Below are positions 1-7,718 of a stretch of DNA of 11,593 nucleotides, piece by piece (positions within the stretch are counted from its first letter, which is position 1; each line of letters begins with the position of its first letter). Where the stretch lies: contig CAKQDS010000041.1 of assembly GCA_934229535.1 (NCBI GenBank), positions 1 to 11,593 on the forward strand, in the 5' to 3' direction. The position numbers were made by a program, and so were the translations under genes. Under the pieces are notes generated by a model. It searched no databases. It had not been told where the DNA came from and saw nothing but the letters and a program-made list of their open reading frames with translations. The stretch is from an uncultured Anaeroplasmataceae bacterium (lineage in GTDB: Bacteria; Bacillota_I; Bacilli_A; Acholeplasmatales; Anaeroplasmataceae).

Positions 1-75
1 TAAAAGAAAATGACACCATTTAAAGTGTCATTTTACAAAGTATAATATTGATCTACCCACTTATGAGTAAGAACC
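1..75. repeat. Left arm of a perfect 75-base inverted repeat
   Basis: This stretch is the exact reverse complement of 11517-11591. Position p pairs with 11592-p, and the match stops at position 76 (a, where t would be needed). Read from the inner edge outwards it begins GGTTCTTACTCATAAGTGGG and ends in a hairpin terminator. A GG(C/T)TCTT start is, from memory, typical of ISL3-family insertion sequence ends, so this may be the tip of an element lying to the left of the window. The same strand also reads as a 14-codon coding tail (M V L T H K W V D Q Y Y T L, stop) just before the hairpin, so it could instead be the 3' end of a repeated gene. The repeat itself is certain; its identity is inference. 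Confidence 0.95.
7..34 (-). terminator. Hairpin terminator inside left repeat arm
   Basis: AAAATGACAC (7-16) pairs perfectly with GTGTCATTTT (25-34) around an 8-base loop. Read on the minus strand it is followed by TTTTCTTTTA, a usable U-rich tail. On the plus strand the tail is TTTTACAAAG, which is weaker, so it should act mainly on transcripts moving left, out of the window. Because it also lies in the right arm, it belongs to the repeated element and not to the genes between. Confidence 0.7.
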
Positions 76-137
76 ATAGGTTTGTTAAGCTTTTTTTACC
101 GAATAAATAAAAAAAATAACCAGTTACATCTTATATA

Positions 138-166
138 TTTAAATATTTAATAATTTTTTATATAAT
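138..166 (+). promoter_or_regulatory. Probable promoter of the LytTR operon
   Basis: A perfect TATAAT lies at 161-166 with a weak TTTAAA at 138-143, 17 bases upstream. The start of transcription would fall near 173, leaving a short leader with an AAGGAG ribosome site at 175-180, eight bases before the ATG at 189. The surrounding bases are extremely AT-rich, so chance matches to a -10 box are easy. The correct spacing to the gene supports it. It lies inside the repeat arm boundary, so it belongs to the operon and not to the repeat. Confidence 0.5.
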
Positions 167-188
167 TATGATGTAAGGAGTAAATGAT

Positions 189-623
189 ATGAAATGTAAT
201 GTATATATAGGCGAAAATACCAATGAAAGAGTTGATATTTACGCTAATAAAAGAACAAAATTGATTAATGAAATTGAAGAATTAGCATTATGTGAGGAAC
301 ATGATTTTATTGGAACTAATGAAAATGGTGAAAAAATTATTTTTTCAATAAATGATATTACGGCAATTATTTCTAGTAATAATAAAACTTATATTATAGT
401 TGATAATAATAAATATTTAGTTAAATTTAGACTTTATCAATATGAAGAAATATACAAAAATCTATTGATTAAATTAAATCAATCATGTTTAGCTAATATT
501 AAAAAGATAAAAAAATTTAAATGTAGTATTGGCGGATCTATCTTAGTTATATTTAAAGATGATTATAATGACTATATTTCAAGAAGAGAATTGAAAAAAG
601 TTAAGGAAAGGCTAGGTATATAA
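189..623 (+). CDS. LytTR-domain DNA-binding regulator
   Basis: This 144-residue protein is a likely transcription regulator that binds DNA through a LytTR domain, with no receiver domain in front of it. A short N-terminal part (residues 1-37) leads into the domain (about 38-144). The domain shows the usual landmarks: a central run resembling the family's F-R-I-x-R-S-x-L-V-N (here LNQSCLANIKKIKKF, 97-110) and the C-terminal SRRELKKVKERL (131-142) that matches the Y-x-x-S-R-R-Y-x-K-x-x-K ending. The start at 189 is chosen for its AAGGAG site. The next gene, a DUF3021-type membrane protein, starts one base after the stop. This pairing is known from LytTR regulatory systems such as HdrRM and BrsRM of Streptococcus mutans, where the membrane partner restrains the regulator. 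By inference it controls its own operon and thus the exporter downstream. No clear LytTR operator repeats were found. Confidence 0.88.
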   Translation: MKCNVYIGENTNERVDIYANKRTKLINEIEELALCEEHDFIGTNENGEKIIFSINDITAIISSNNKTYIIVDNNKYLVKFRLYQYEEIYKNLLIKLNQSCLANIKKIKKFKCSIGGSILVIFKDDYNDYISRRELKKVKERLGI

Positions 624-624
624 T

Positions 625-1050
625 ATGAATAAATATGTTAAAGAATTTTTTCATCGTGGTTTAATCTTTTCAGGCTTTGGTCCTATTGTTTTAGGCATTG
701 TTTATTTAATTTTAAGCAAATGTATTAATGATTTTTCGTTAACTGCTTTTGATGTTTTATTAGGAATCATTTCGACCTATTTAATTGCTTTTGTTGAGGC
801 TGGCGCATCTATTTTTCCGCAAATAGAAAAATTAAGTAAAATTAAGGCTTTATTTTGGCAAATGTCTATGATATATTTAGTATATACAATGGCTTATTTA
901 ATTAATGGCTGGCTTCCTTTTAGTTATAAGGTTTTGTTAGTTTACACAATATGTTTTATTTTAGTATTTTTATTGATTTGGCTTTTAGTATATTTATTAA
1001 CTAAAAACGATGTTAATAAACTAAATGAAGAGTTAGGTAGAGGAAATTGA
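625..1050 (+). CDS. DUF3021-type four-helix membrane protein, putative LytTR partner
   Basis: This small (141-residue) integral membrane protein has four predicted helices at about 13-34, 42-64, 73-96 and 101-127, and a short charged tail. Its size, helix pattern and place right after a LytTR regulator match DUF3021 proteins, which are thought to hold back or tune the adjacent regulator at the membrane. There is no enzyme motif. It starts one base after the regulator's stop, with a TAGG-type ribosome site at 613-616, so the two are very probably translated together. Its stop TGA (1048-1050) overlaps the ATG of tag as TGATG. The family assignment rests on context and topology more than on residues I can name; other small LytTR-linked membrane inhibitors (HdrM/BrsM-like) would look alike. 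Confidence 0.75.
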   Translation: MNKYVKEFFHRGLIFSGFGPIVLGIVYLILSKCINDFSLTAFDVLLGIISTYLIAFVEAGASIFPQIEKLSKIKALFWQMSMIYLVYTMAYLINGWLPFSYKVLLVYTICFILVFLLIWLLVYLLTKNDVNKLNEELGRGN

Positions 1051-1610
1051 TGAACAAAATACGTTGTAGCTGGTGCAATTTAAAAAATGTGAAATATATT
1101 TCCTATCATGATAATGAATGGGGAAAACTTAGGGATACCTCGGATAGATATTTATTTGAAATGCTTATTTTAGAAGGATTTCAGGCAGGATTATCGTTTG
1201 AATGTATCTTAAATAAAAGAGAAGCATTTAGAAAAGCCTTTGCAAATTTTGATTATAATATTGTAATGACCTTCGATGAGAAAAAGATTTTAGAGCTTTT
1301 TAATAATAAAGAGATTGTTAGAAATAAGCTGAAAATTAAAGCGGCAGTTAATAATGCTAAAATCTATTCTTTGATTATTAAAGAATATGGAGGCTTTTAT
1401 AATTATTTAATTTGCTTTTGTGGAGATAAAATAATATATGAAAATGATAAAACCACATCTACTTTATCAGATCAAATTAGTGAAAGCTTAAAAAAAAGAG
1501 GAATGAAATTTGTTGGTAGTGTTATAATATATTCTTATTTGCAAGCAATTGGAATTATTAATTCTCATGAAAATGAATGTTATTTATTTAAAAAGGAAAG
1601 AGTCGAGTAA
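1050..1610 (+). CDS. tag: DNA-3-methyladenine glycosylase I
   Basis: Tag removes 3-methyladenine from alkylated DNA, the first step of base excision repair in the cytoplasm. The 186-residue protein aligns along its whole length with E. coli Tag. The zinc ligands are all present: C6, H20, H173 and C177 (E. coli C4, H17, H175, C179). Also kept are Y19, the active-site glutamate E42 (E. coli E38) in LEGFQAGLS, and the KKRGMKFVG segment near residues 150-158. The E. coli W46 position, which stacks on the base, is F50 here, a conservative aromatic change. I chose the ATG at 1050 over a TTG at 1047 because it sits in a TGATG overlap with the upstream stop and has AGAGGA at 1039-1044. The position is odd: it lies inside a regulator-exporter operon and is translationally coupled to it. 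Confidence 0.93.
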   Translation: MNKIRCSWCNLKNVKYISYHDNEWGKLRDTSDRYLFEMLILEGFQAGLSFECILNKREAFRKAFANFDYNIVMTFDEKKILELFNNKEIVRNKLKIKAAVNNAKIYSLIIKEYGGFYNYLICFCGDKIIYENDKTTSTLSDQISESLKKRGMKFVGSVIIYSYLQAIGIINSHENECYLFKKERVE

Positions 1611-1611
1611 T

Positions 1612-2517
1612 ATGGAAGATATGATAGTTATTAATCATTTAAAAAAGAAATTTGGTGAGGTTATTGCTGTTGATGATTTGTCATTTAAGGTTAAGACAGG
1701 TGAATTTTTTGCTTTTTTAGGAATTAATGGGGCAGGAAAATCTACGACAATTTCAATAATGACGAATTTAATTAAGCGTGATAGCGGTGAGATATTTATA
1801 GATGGTATGAATATTGATGATAATATGGATTTGATTAAAGGCTTAATTGGAGTTGTTTACCAAAACAATGTTTTGGATAAAGCATTAAGTGTTTATGATA
1901 ATCTTAAATATCGTGCAGGATTATATAATATATATGGTAAGGAATTTGAAGCTAGATATAACGAACTTGCTAAAATGCTTGATTTTGAATATTTAAAAAA
2001 GCGAACATATTCTAAGCTATCTGGTGGTGAAAAAAGAAGAGTTGATATTGCAAGAGCTCTTTTTCATAGGCCAAAACTATTAATTTTAGATGAGCCTACA
2101 ACTGGCTTGGATCCTAAAACTAGAAAGCTTGTATGGCAGGTTATAGATAATTTACGTAAAACAATAAATCTAACAGTATTTTTAACAACTCATTATATGG
2201 AAGAGGTTAGTGATGCTGATTATGTTGTTATATTAAATAAGGGTAAAATTAATGCTTGTGGAACGCCATTAGAGCTTAAAAATAAATATACTGGTGATTT
2301 CATAAATCTTTATAATGTTTCCCTAGAAGAAGTTCAAAAATTAGGACTCAAATTTATTGAAATTCAAAATGGTTATCGTATAGAGGTCCCAAACACTATG
2401 ATTGCTACAAAGCTAATTATTGAAAACCCCAAGCTTTTTAATGATTATGAGATCATTAAAGGAAAAATGGATGATGTGTTTTTAAATGCTACAGGTTTAA
2501 ATTTAATGGGAGAATAG
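1612..2517 (+). CDS. ABC exporter ATP-binding protein, DrrA/CcmA type
   Basis: This is the cytoplasmic ATPase of an ABC-2 type exporter, 301 residues. Visible motifs, in order, are Walker A GINGAGKST (37-45), Q-loop Q84, signature LSGGEKRR (136-143), Walker B LLILDEP (156-162) with catalytic E161, the D-loop GLDP and the switch histidine H194. The LSGGEKRRVDIARAL form and the roughly 80-residue C-terminal extension after the nucleotide-binding domain are typical of DrrA-like drug, antibiotic or lipid exporters. The frame is open further upstream into tag (to 1549), but homology begins at MEDMIVINHL, so the ATG at 1612, two bases after the tag stop, is preferred. ATG at 1621 is an alternative. 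The best purine run (AAGGA, 1593-1597) is rather far away. Its partner is the permease starting one base after its stop. The substrate is unknown. Confidence 0.92.
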   Translation: MEDMIVINHLKKKFGEVIAVDDLSFKVKTGEFFAFLGINGAGKSTTISIMTNLIKRDSGEIFIDGMNIDDNMDLIKGLIGVVYQNNVLDKALSVYDNLKYRAGLYNIYGKEFEARYNELAKMLDFEYLKKRTYSKLSGGEKRRVDIARALFHRPKLLILDEPTTGLDPKTRKLVWQVIDNLRKTINLTVFLTTHYMEEVSDADYVVILNKGKINACGTPLELKNKYTGDFINLYNVSLEEVQKLGLKFIEIQNGYRIEVPNTMIATKLIIENPKLFNDYEIIKGKMDDVFLNATGLNLMGE

Positions 2518-2518
2518 T

Positions 2519-3421
2519 ATGAAGACAATTTATTTAATTAGAAGAAATATTAAGCTTTTTTTTAAGGATAAGGGTATGGCAATATCTTCAATGATTACAC
2601 CCTTAATTTTGATTTTATTATATGCAACATTTTTAAAAAATGTTTATGTTGATAGCTTTCATCAAGCAATTGATAATGTGGGAATTAGTATATCTGAAAA
2701 ATATATTAATGGTTTTGTTTATGGGTGGTTATTTTCATCATTAGTTGCTGTGTCTGCAGTTACTGTTTCGTTTTGTTCAAATTTATTGATGGTTTCTGAT
2801 AAGGTTAGTGGTGCTATTAATGATTTTGGAGTTGCACCAATTACTAAGACTAAAATTGCCATTTCTTATTATGTAGCAAGTATGCTTGTTTCAATGATTA
2901 TTATAACCATTGAAATAATTATCGGATTTATAATTATGGCCTCATCTGGTTGGTTTTTAAGCGCATCTGATGTGGTGATGATTTTTGTAAGTGCGTTTTT
3001 ACTTGTTAATTTTGGTACATCATTATCATCAATTATTAATCATTTTTTAAATACTCAGGGTCAAATGTCAGCTGTTGGTACAATTGTTTCATCTACATAT
3101 GGCTTTATTTGTGGTGCTTATATGCCGATTAGCCAATTTGGATCATTTTTAAAAAATGCTTTAGGCTTTTTGCCTAGTACCTATGCAACAATGCTTATAA
3201 GAAATTATTATGAAAGAGGCGTTTTGGCTAAATTACATAATGAATGTAATTTTCCAAATGAGGTTATAGAAGGTATTTCTGAAAGCTTTGATATAAAATT
3301 TTATTTTTTTGATAACTATGTTTCAAGCAAAATATGTCTTTTAATTTTACTGGCTTCTGTTATATTGTTTTTAGGAATATATATTTTAATTAATTATAAA
3401 AGAAATAGAAAAAGCAATTAA
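2519..3421 (+). CDS. ABC-2 type permease
   Basis: This is the membrane half of the exporter, 300 residues, with about six membrane spans at 18-40, 67-92, 108-140, 147-175, 179-220 (long, possibly with a re-entrant part) and 272-294. An outside loop lies between the first two spans, and a second one lies at about 222-270. The layout, with a short basic N-terminus followed by a hydrophobic helix and the conserved LGFLPSTYA stretch before the last loop, is that of ABC-2 permeases in DrrB-like drug or polysaccharide exporters. The ATG follows a GGGAGA site at 2508-2513, one base after the ATPase stop, so the pair is made together. A strong terminator starts five bases after the stop, which makes this the last gene of the unit. 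The substrate cannot be told from the sequence. Confidence 0.88.
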   Translation: MKTIYLIRRNIKLFFKDKGMAISSMITPLILILLYATFLKNVYVDSFHQAIDNVGISISEKYINGFVYGWLFSSLVAVSAVTVSFCSNLLMVSDKVSGAINDFGVAPITKTKIAISYYVASMLVSMIIITIEIIIGFIIMASSGWFLSASDVVMIFVSAFLLVNFGTSLSSIINHFLNTQGQMSAVGTIVSSTYGFICGAYMPISQFGSFLKNALGFLPSTYATMLIRNYYERGVLAKLHNECNFPNEVIEGISESFDIKFYFFDNYVSSKICLLILLASVILFLGIYILINYKRNRKSN

Positions 3422-3425
3422 TTTT

Positions 3426-3463
3426 AAAGATGATGTCATTTTTAAATGATATCGTCTTTTTTT
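3426..3463 (+). terminator. Rho-independent terminator of the LytTR/tag/ABC operon
   Basis: AAAGATGATGTCATT (3426-3440) pairs with AATGATATCGTCTTT (3445-3459) over 15 base pairs, two of them G-U, closing a four-base loop TTTA. A run of Ts follows to about 3463. It sits right behind the ABC-2 permease stop. The A-rich left flank means it could also work on the minus strand, but no gene is there to need it. Confidence 0.9.
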
Positions 3464-3476
3464 ATATGATTTTTTA

Positions 3477-3485
3477 TGATATACT
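3477..3485 (+). promoter_or_regulatory. Extended -10 promoter before the aldo/keto reductase
   Basis: TGATATACT is an extended -10 element (TGN followed by TATACT at 3480-3485). The expected -35 region falls in the terminator's T run and is poor, which extended -10 promoters tolerate. Transcription would begin near 3491 with a very short leader containing AAGGTG (3496-3501) five bases before the ATG at 3507. Confidence 0.45.
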
Positions 3486-3506
3486 TAATTAAAAGAAGGT
3501 GTAAAA

Positions 3507-4646
3507 ATGGGTGTTTATAAGAAGAATAAGAAATTTAAAAATGTAGAGAAAACTCCTTCACTTTTAGGCTTTGGTTGTATGAGATTTCCACTCATTTGTG
3601 GTAGTGAGGAAATAGATAAGGATTTAGTTTTTAAGATGATTGATTATGCTTATCAAAATGGGGTTACATATTTTGATACAGCTTATCCATATCATAACGG
3701 AAAATCAGAAATTGTAATTGGCGAAGCTTTAAAAAAATATGAAAGAGAAAGCTTTTATTTAGCTGATAAAATGCCTACTTGGCTTTTAAACAGTGTTGAT
3801 GATGCTAAAAGAATTTTTGCAGAGCAGTTAGAAAAATGCTCTGTTGATTATTTTGATTTTTATTTATGTCACGCATTAAATAATGATAATTATTTAAAAT
3901 ATCGTGATTTGAAGGTTATGGATTTTCTTTTAGATATGAAAAAAGAAGGAAAAATTAAAAGACTTGGTTGTTCATTTCATGATACACCTGAGGTATTAGA
4001 AAAAATTTTAAATACCTATGATTTTGATTTTGTCCAAATTCAGCTAAATTATTTAGATTGGGATTACCAAAAGGCAAGTGAGCAATACGAAATTATAAGA
4101 AAAAGAAATTTACCAATCATCGTTATGGAGCCAGTAAGAGGCGGAACATTAGCTAATCTTGGCGATGAGGTTAATCAAATATTTAAGAATGCAAATTCAT
4201 ATGCATCAGTTGCTTCCTGGGCATTACGCTTTGCTGCTTCATGTGATCAGGTAATGACAGTTTTATCTGGTATGAGTAATTTTGAACAGGTTAAGGATAA
4301 TATTAATACCTTTTCTAATTATAAACCACTTGATGATTTAGAAAGAAAGACAATTGATGAGGCTTTATCATTATTCTTGAAAAACAAAATTATTCCTTGT
4401 ACTGGCTGTAGATATTGTATGGATTGTCCTTTTGGTGTTGATATTCCTAAGAACTTTAAAATATATAATAATTTTGCTATTAGTGGTAGAAAAGAAGGAT
4501 TTTCAAATAATTTTGAATCACTGATGGAGCATAATGCTACAAATTGTAAGGCTTGTAAGGCGTGTGTTAAGAAATGTCCACAGCATATTGATATTCCAAC
4601 AAAAATGAAAATGATTAATGATGTAATTAAAGAAATTAGGAGTTAA
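3507..4646 (+). CDS. Aldo/keto reductase with C-terminal 4Fe-4S domain
   Basis: This 379-residue cytoplasmic oxidoreductase of the COG1453 type has two parts. The first (about 15-290) is an aldo/keto reductase barrel with the catalytic set D57, Y62 (in FDTAYPYHNGKSE), K88 (LADKMP) and H122 (LCHALN); it likely reduces or oxidises a carbonyl with NAD(P)H. The second (about 295-379) carries two cysteine sets, C298/C301/C304/C307 followed by P308, and C347/C350/C353/C357 followed by P358, which look able to hold two 4Fe-4S clusters. Such fusions are common in anaerobes, so the host is probably anaerobic or microaerophilic. It starts after AAGGTG (3496-3501). The ABC ATPase follows two bases after its stop, so the two are co-transcribed. 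A functional link to the transporter is not obvious. The natural substrate is unknown. Confidence 0.93.
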   Translation: MGVYKKNKKFKNVEKTPSLLGFGCMRFPLICGSEEIDKDLVFKMIDYAYQNGVTYFDTAYPYHNGKSEIVIGEALKKYERESFYLADKMPTWLLNSVDDAKRIFAEQLEKCSVDYFDFYLCHALNNDNYLKYRDLKVMDFLLDMKKEGKIKRLGCSFHDTPEVLEKILNTYDFDFVQIQLNYLDWDYQKASEQYEIIRKRNLPIIVMEPVRGGTLANLGDEVNQIFKNANSYASVASWALRFAASCDQVMTVLSGMSNFEQVKDNINTFSNYKPLDDLERKTIDEALSLFLKNKIIPCTGCRYCMDCPFGVDIPKNFKIYNNFAISGRKEGFSNNFESLMEHNATNCKACKACVKKCPQHIDIPTKMKMINDVIKEIRS

Positions 4647-4648
4647 AA

Positions 4649-5350
4649 ATGGCTTATATAAAAATGACGGGTATATCTAAAATATATGGGAGTGATACAG
4701 CATCAATTAAAGCCTTAGATGATATATCCTTAGATGTGAATAAGGGTGAGCTTGTTGTCATTTTAGGACAAAGTGGTGCGGGAAAAACAACATTATTAAA
4801 TATTTTAGGCGGAATGGATAGCCCAACAAGTGGAAAATATTTATTTAATGGTGAGGATATATCTAAATATAATGAAAAGAAGCTTGGACTTTTTAGAAGA
4901 AATGACATTGGTTTTGTTTTCCAGTTTTATAACCTAATGCCAAATTTAACTGCTCTTGAAAATGTAATGATGTCAGCAAATGTTGCCATAGATCCGCTAG
5001 ATCCAGTTGAGGTTTTAAAATCTGTTGGTTTAGAAAATAGATTGAATAATTTTCCACAAAGTCTTTCTGGTGGTGAACAGCAGCGAGTTAGTATTGCAAG
5101 AGCAATAGTAAAAAAGCCTAGCCTTTTACTTTGTGATGAGCCAACAGGCGCACTTGATAGTAAAACAGGAGTAAGTATAATTGCTCTTTTAAAGGATATA
5201 GCTCATCAAGGTAATCAAACAGTTATTATTGTGACTCATAATGCCTTATTAAGTGAAATTGCTGATCGTGTAATCCACATTAATGATGGAAAAATAATTA
5301 AAAATGAATTGAATCAAAAGCCTAAAGAGGTCAATGAGATAAAATGGTAA
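4649..5350 (+). CDS. ABC ATP-binding protein, LolD/MacB type
   Basis: This 233-residue ATPase serves an FtsX-type (type VII) ABC transporter. Motifs are Walker A GQSGAGKT (40-47), Q92 in FVFQFYNL, signature LSGGEQQR (139-146), Walker B LLLCDEP (159-165) with E164, the D-loop GALD and H197 in VTHN. LSGGEQQRVSIARA and DEPTGALDSKTG are the hallmarks of the LolD/MacB/FtsE branch. An AGGAG site at 4637-4641 lies inside the last codons of the reductase gene. The 3' end overlaps the permease start by seven bases (ATGGTAA), so the pair is translationally coupled. In Gram-positive relatives such pairs move peptides or antibiotics out of the membrane, or act as mechanical signal transmitters and not as channels. 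The actual substrate here is not known. Confidence 0.92.
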   Translation: MAYIKMTGISKIYGSDTASIKALDDISLDVNKGELVVILGQSGAGKTTLLNILGGMDSPTSGKYLFNGEDISKYNEKKLGLFRRNDIGFVFQFYNLMPNLTALENVMMSANVAIDPLDPVEVLKSVGLENRLNNFPQSLSGGEQQRVSIARAIVKKPSLLLCDEPTGALDSKTGVSIIALLKDIAHQGNQTVIIVTHNALLSEIADRVIHINDGKIIKNELNQKPKEVNEIKW

Positions 5351-7674
5351 AAAATGTTTTAAAGCGAAAAATGCTACGAGAAATAACAGCTAATTTCAAG
5401 CAATATATTTCAGTTATTTTAATTGCTATTTTATCTGTAACCCTTTTTACAGGGTTGTTAGCTAATTATTATAATTTTCGAGCAAGAGTAGATAAAGCTT
5501 ATGAGCTTGGTAATGCCAGTGACGTGTATTTAACAATCAATGAATTTAATAAATTTATTGTTGAGGACTTAAAGGCTAACGATACTAACATTCAAGAATT
5601 AGAATATCGCTTTTATACAGGAGGTAAAGCTAAAAGTATTGATGTAAGTCATAAAAGCAGTGTCGTTTATATTGTGGTTGCTAAATCTACTAATAGTTTA
5701 AATGTTCCTTTTTCTACCTCAAAGACACTAGAGGCAGGAGATGTTTTTGTTGATGAATTACTATTAGAAAAGCTCGGAATCAATGTATTAGATGAAATTG
5801 AATTAAGTATTGGTGGCATTAATTATCAAATGAATTTTCAAATTACTGGTACAATGCTTCATCCTGAGGGCTTAAGTCATACTAAATCAACAGCAAACCT
5901 TATCTATGTAACGGAAGAAGCATTGTTTAAGCAGGTAGAAACATTTTATCCTAATGATTCTTCAATGATAAAAAATTTATTATCAACAAAATATAATCAA
6001 ATTTTAATAAAAACAAAAGATATTGATAAAACCCAAACTATAGCAAATAACTATTTTGCTAATAATCAAAAAACAAAGCTTTTATATAATTTAACAATTA
6101 AAGATATGCCATCAACTAAAGCCATTGAAGCCGATATTACCCAAGCAAAGGAATTATTATATATCTTTCCCGTAATATTTTATTTAGTAGGAATTTTAAT
6201 AATTCTTACAACATTATCACAATTAATAGCCAAAGATCGAATGAATATTGGTGTGATGAAGGCTATAGGATATAATAAAAAAGAAATTATTAGATATTAT
6301 GTTGGTATAAGTGTTGCGCTATCATTAATTGGTTCAGTAATTGGTATTATAATTGGACCATTAATTATTCCTAATGTTATGAATATAAAATATAACATTT
6401 TATACCAATTACCAAAAGCTAAATTTCCAATGTTTAAAATTAGCTATTTATTTAGCGTATTAATACTTGTTTTTATTTCCTTTATTTTGGCATATAGCCA
6501 AACAATTAAAGAAATAAAAAGAAAACCAGCTGAATCAATTCGTGGTGAATCAGCAATAAAGGTTAGACCATTATTACTAGATAAATGTAGTTTTAGCAAT
6601 AAGCTACCTCTAAGTATCAAAATGAGTCTAAGAAATATTAAAAGAAAAATAAGTAGAACTCTTATGGTAGTACTTGGTGTTCTAGGCTGTGCAGCCTTAT
6701 TATCATGTGGCTTTGGAATTGAGGATACCTTGAATTATGGAATTAATAAAGAGGTTGATGAGTTATTAAGCTATGATATTAATGTAACATATTCTATTTC
6801 AGGTATGCATAAGGATAGTTTATTAGCTGTGTCTAATATAAATGAAGTTCATGAGTATACAAAATATGATGTGACATTAATAAATAATAAAGCAATGAAT
6901 AGCTATTTATATATTTTAGAGGATGATGCTAAATCACTAGCAATTGATTACAGCAATGGTGCAGTTGCATCTGAAAAGGTCGCTAATGAGCTTAATTTAA
7001 AAATTGGCGATTTTGTTTCATATGTATTTAATAATGAAACCTATAATGTAGAAATAACTAATATTGCTAAATTATCAATAACTCACGGAATATTTATTGC
7101 TAAATCAAATTGTCCACTTGATTTTTCACCAACAGGTGCCTATACATTCTGCCAAGAAAAAGAAAATTCAAAGCTTACTGAAACAGCTAATTTATTAACA
7201 AATCTTGATTTTGTTTCAACAGCTTTAAGCCTTCATGATTTTAAAATTCAAATTGAAAATGCAATTGGTAGTATTAGAATTATGACTCTTACCGTAAAAA
7301 TATTTGCTATACTTTTAGCAATAGTAGTAATTTATAATTTATCATTACTTAATTTAACAGAAAGAACAAGAGATATAGCTACTTTAAAGGTTCTTGGCTT
7401 TAATCAATTAGAAATAGGGTTAACTCTAATCTTAGAAATCTTTATTATGACATTTATTGGGTCAATATTTGGATTGTTATGCGGATATCCACTTTTGAAG
7501 GCTGTTTTAATGATTAATGAAACACCTTTAATTGAGTATATCTATCATATAAATATTTCATCATATTTAATTGCCTTTTTGCTAACCTGTGGTGTTAGTA
7601 TTTTAATTAATTTAATAATGGTTTTTAAATCAAAGAAAATCAAAATGGTAGAATCACTTAAGTCTATTGAATAA
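5344..7674 (+). CDS. FtsX-family ABC permease with two FtsX domains
   Basis: This 776-residue membrane protein is built as a tandem duplication. Predicted spans are 21-43, then 271-295, 320-343 and 366-386, then 438-458, and then 648-670, 691-717 and 738-762. Each half is one helix, a large outside domain (about 45-268 and 460-645), then an FtsX domain of three helices. The duplicated signature is visible as MKAIGYNKKEI (305-315) and LKVLGFNQLEI (681-691), and each domain ends in a P/V-x-E-S-(I/L)-(R/K) motif (395-400, 769-773). There is no lipoprotein or peptidase motif. The start ATG lies inside the ATPase gene's last codons. The architecture is that of LolE/MacB-like permeases common in Bacillota, involved in peptide resistance, lipoprotein handling or cell wall signalling. 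Which of these applies here cannot be decided. Confidence 0.92.
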   Translation: MVKNVLKRKMLREITANFKQYISVILIAILSVTLFTGLLANYYNFRARVDKAYELGNASDVYLTINEFNKFIVEDLKANDTNIQELEYRFYTGGKAKSIDVSHKSSVVYIVVAKSTNSLNVPFSTSKTLEAGDVFVDELLLEKLGINVLDEIELSIGGINYQMNFQITGTMLHPEGLSHTKSTANLIYVTEEALFKQVETFYPNDSSMIKNLLSTKYNQILIKTKDIDKTQTIANNYFANNQKTKLLYNLTIKDMPSTKAIEADITQAKELLYIFPVIFYLVGILIILTTLSQLIAKDRMNIGVMKAIGYNKKEIIRYYVGISVALSLIGSVIGIIIGPLIIPNVMNIKYNILYQLPKAKFPMFKISYLFSVLILVFISFILAYSQTIKEIKRKPAESIRGESAIKVRPLLLDKCSFSNKLPLSIKMSLRNIKRKISRTLMVVLGVLGCAALLSCGFGIEDTLNYGINKEVDELLSYDINVTYSISGMHKDSLLAVSNINEVHEYTKYDVTLINNKAMNSYLYILEDDAKSLAIDYSNGAVASEKVANELNLKIGDFVSYVFNNETYNVEITNIAKLSITHGIFIAKSNCPLDFSPTGAYTFCQEKENSKLTETANLLTNLDFVSTALSLHDFKIQIENAIGSIRIMTLTVKIFAILLAIVVIYNLSLLNLTERTRDIATLKVLGFNQLEIGLTLILEIFIMTFIGSIFGLLCGYPLLKAVLMINETPLIEYIYHINISSYLIAFLLTCGVSILINLIMVFKSKKIKMVESLKSIE

Positions 7675-7681
7675 AAGTATT

Positions 7682-7718
7682 AAAAAGAAGATCAACATTC
7701 AAATGATTTTCTTTTTTT
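7682..7718 (+). terminator. Rho-independent terminator after the FtsX permease
   Basis: AAAAAGAAGATCA (7682-7694) pairs with TGATTTTCTTTTT (7704-7716) over 13 base pairs with one G-U pair, around a nine-base loop, followed directly by Ts. It starts eight bases after the permease stop and separates unit 2 from unit 3. The stem is A-U rich, so it is weaker than the one at 3426-3463. Confidence 0.8.

Noticed and set aside
81..131. LytTR operator repeats upstream of the regulator
   Set aside because: TTTGTTAAG (81-89) and CCAGTTACA (120-128) match the direct-repeat consensus only in part and are 39 bases apart, not about two helical turns.
1047..1049. TTG start for tag
   Set aside because: The ATG at 1050 is directly adjacent, forms the common TGATG coupling with the previous stop, and is well spaced from AGAGGA.
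1549..1611. Upstream extension of the ABC ATPase inside tag
   Set aside because: The frame is open but the residues there are out-of-frame tag sequence; ABC homology begins at the ATG at 1612.
4654..4908. Minus-strand open frame opposite the LolD-type ATPase
   Set aside because: A shadow of a well-conserved gene; no ribosome site or recognisable residues.
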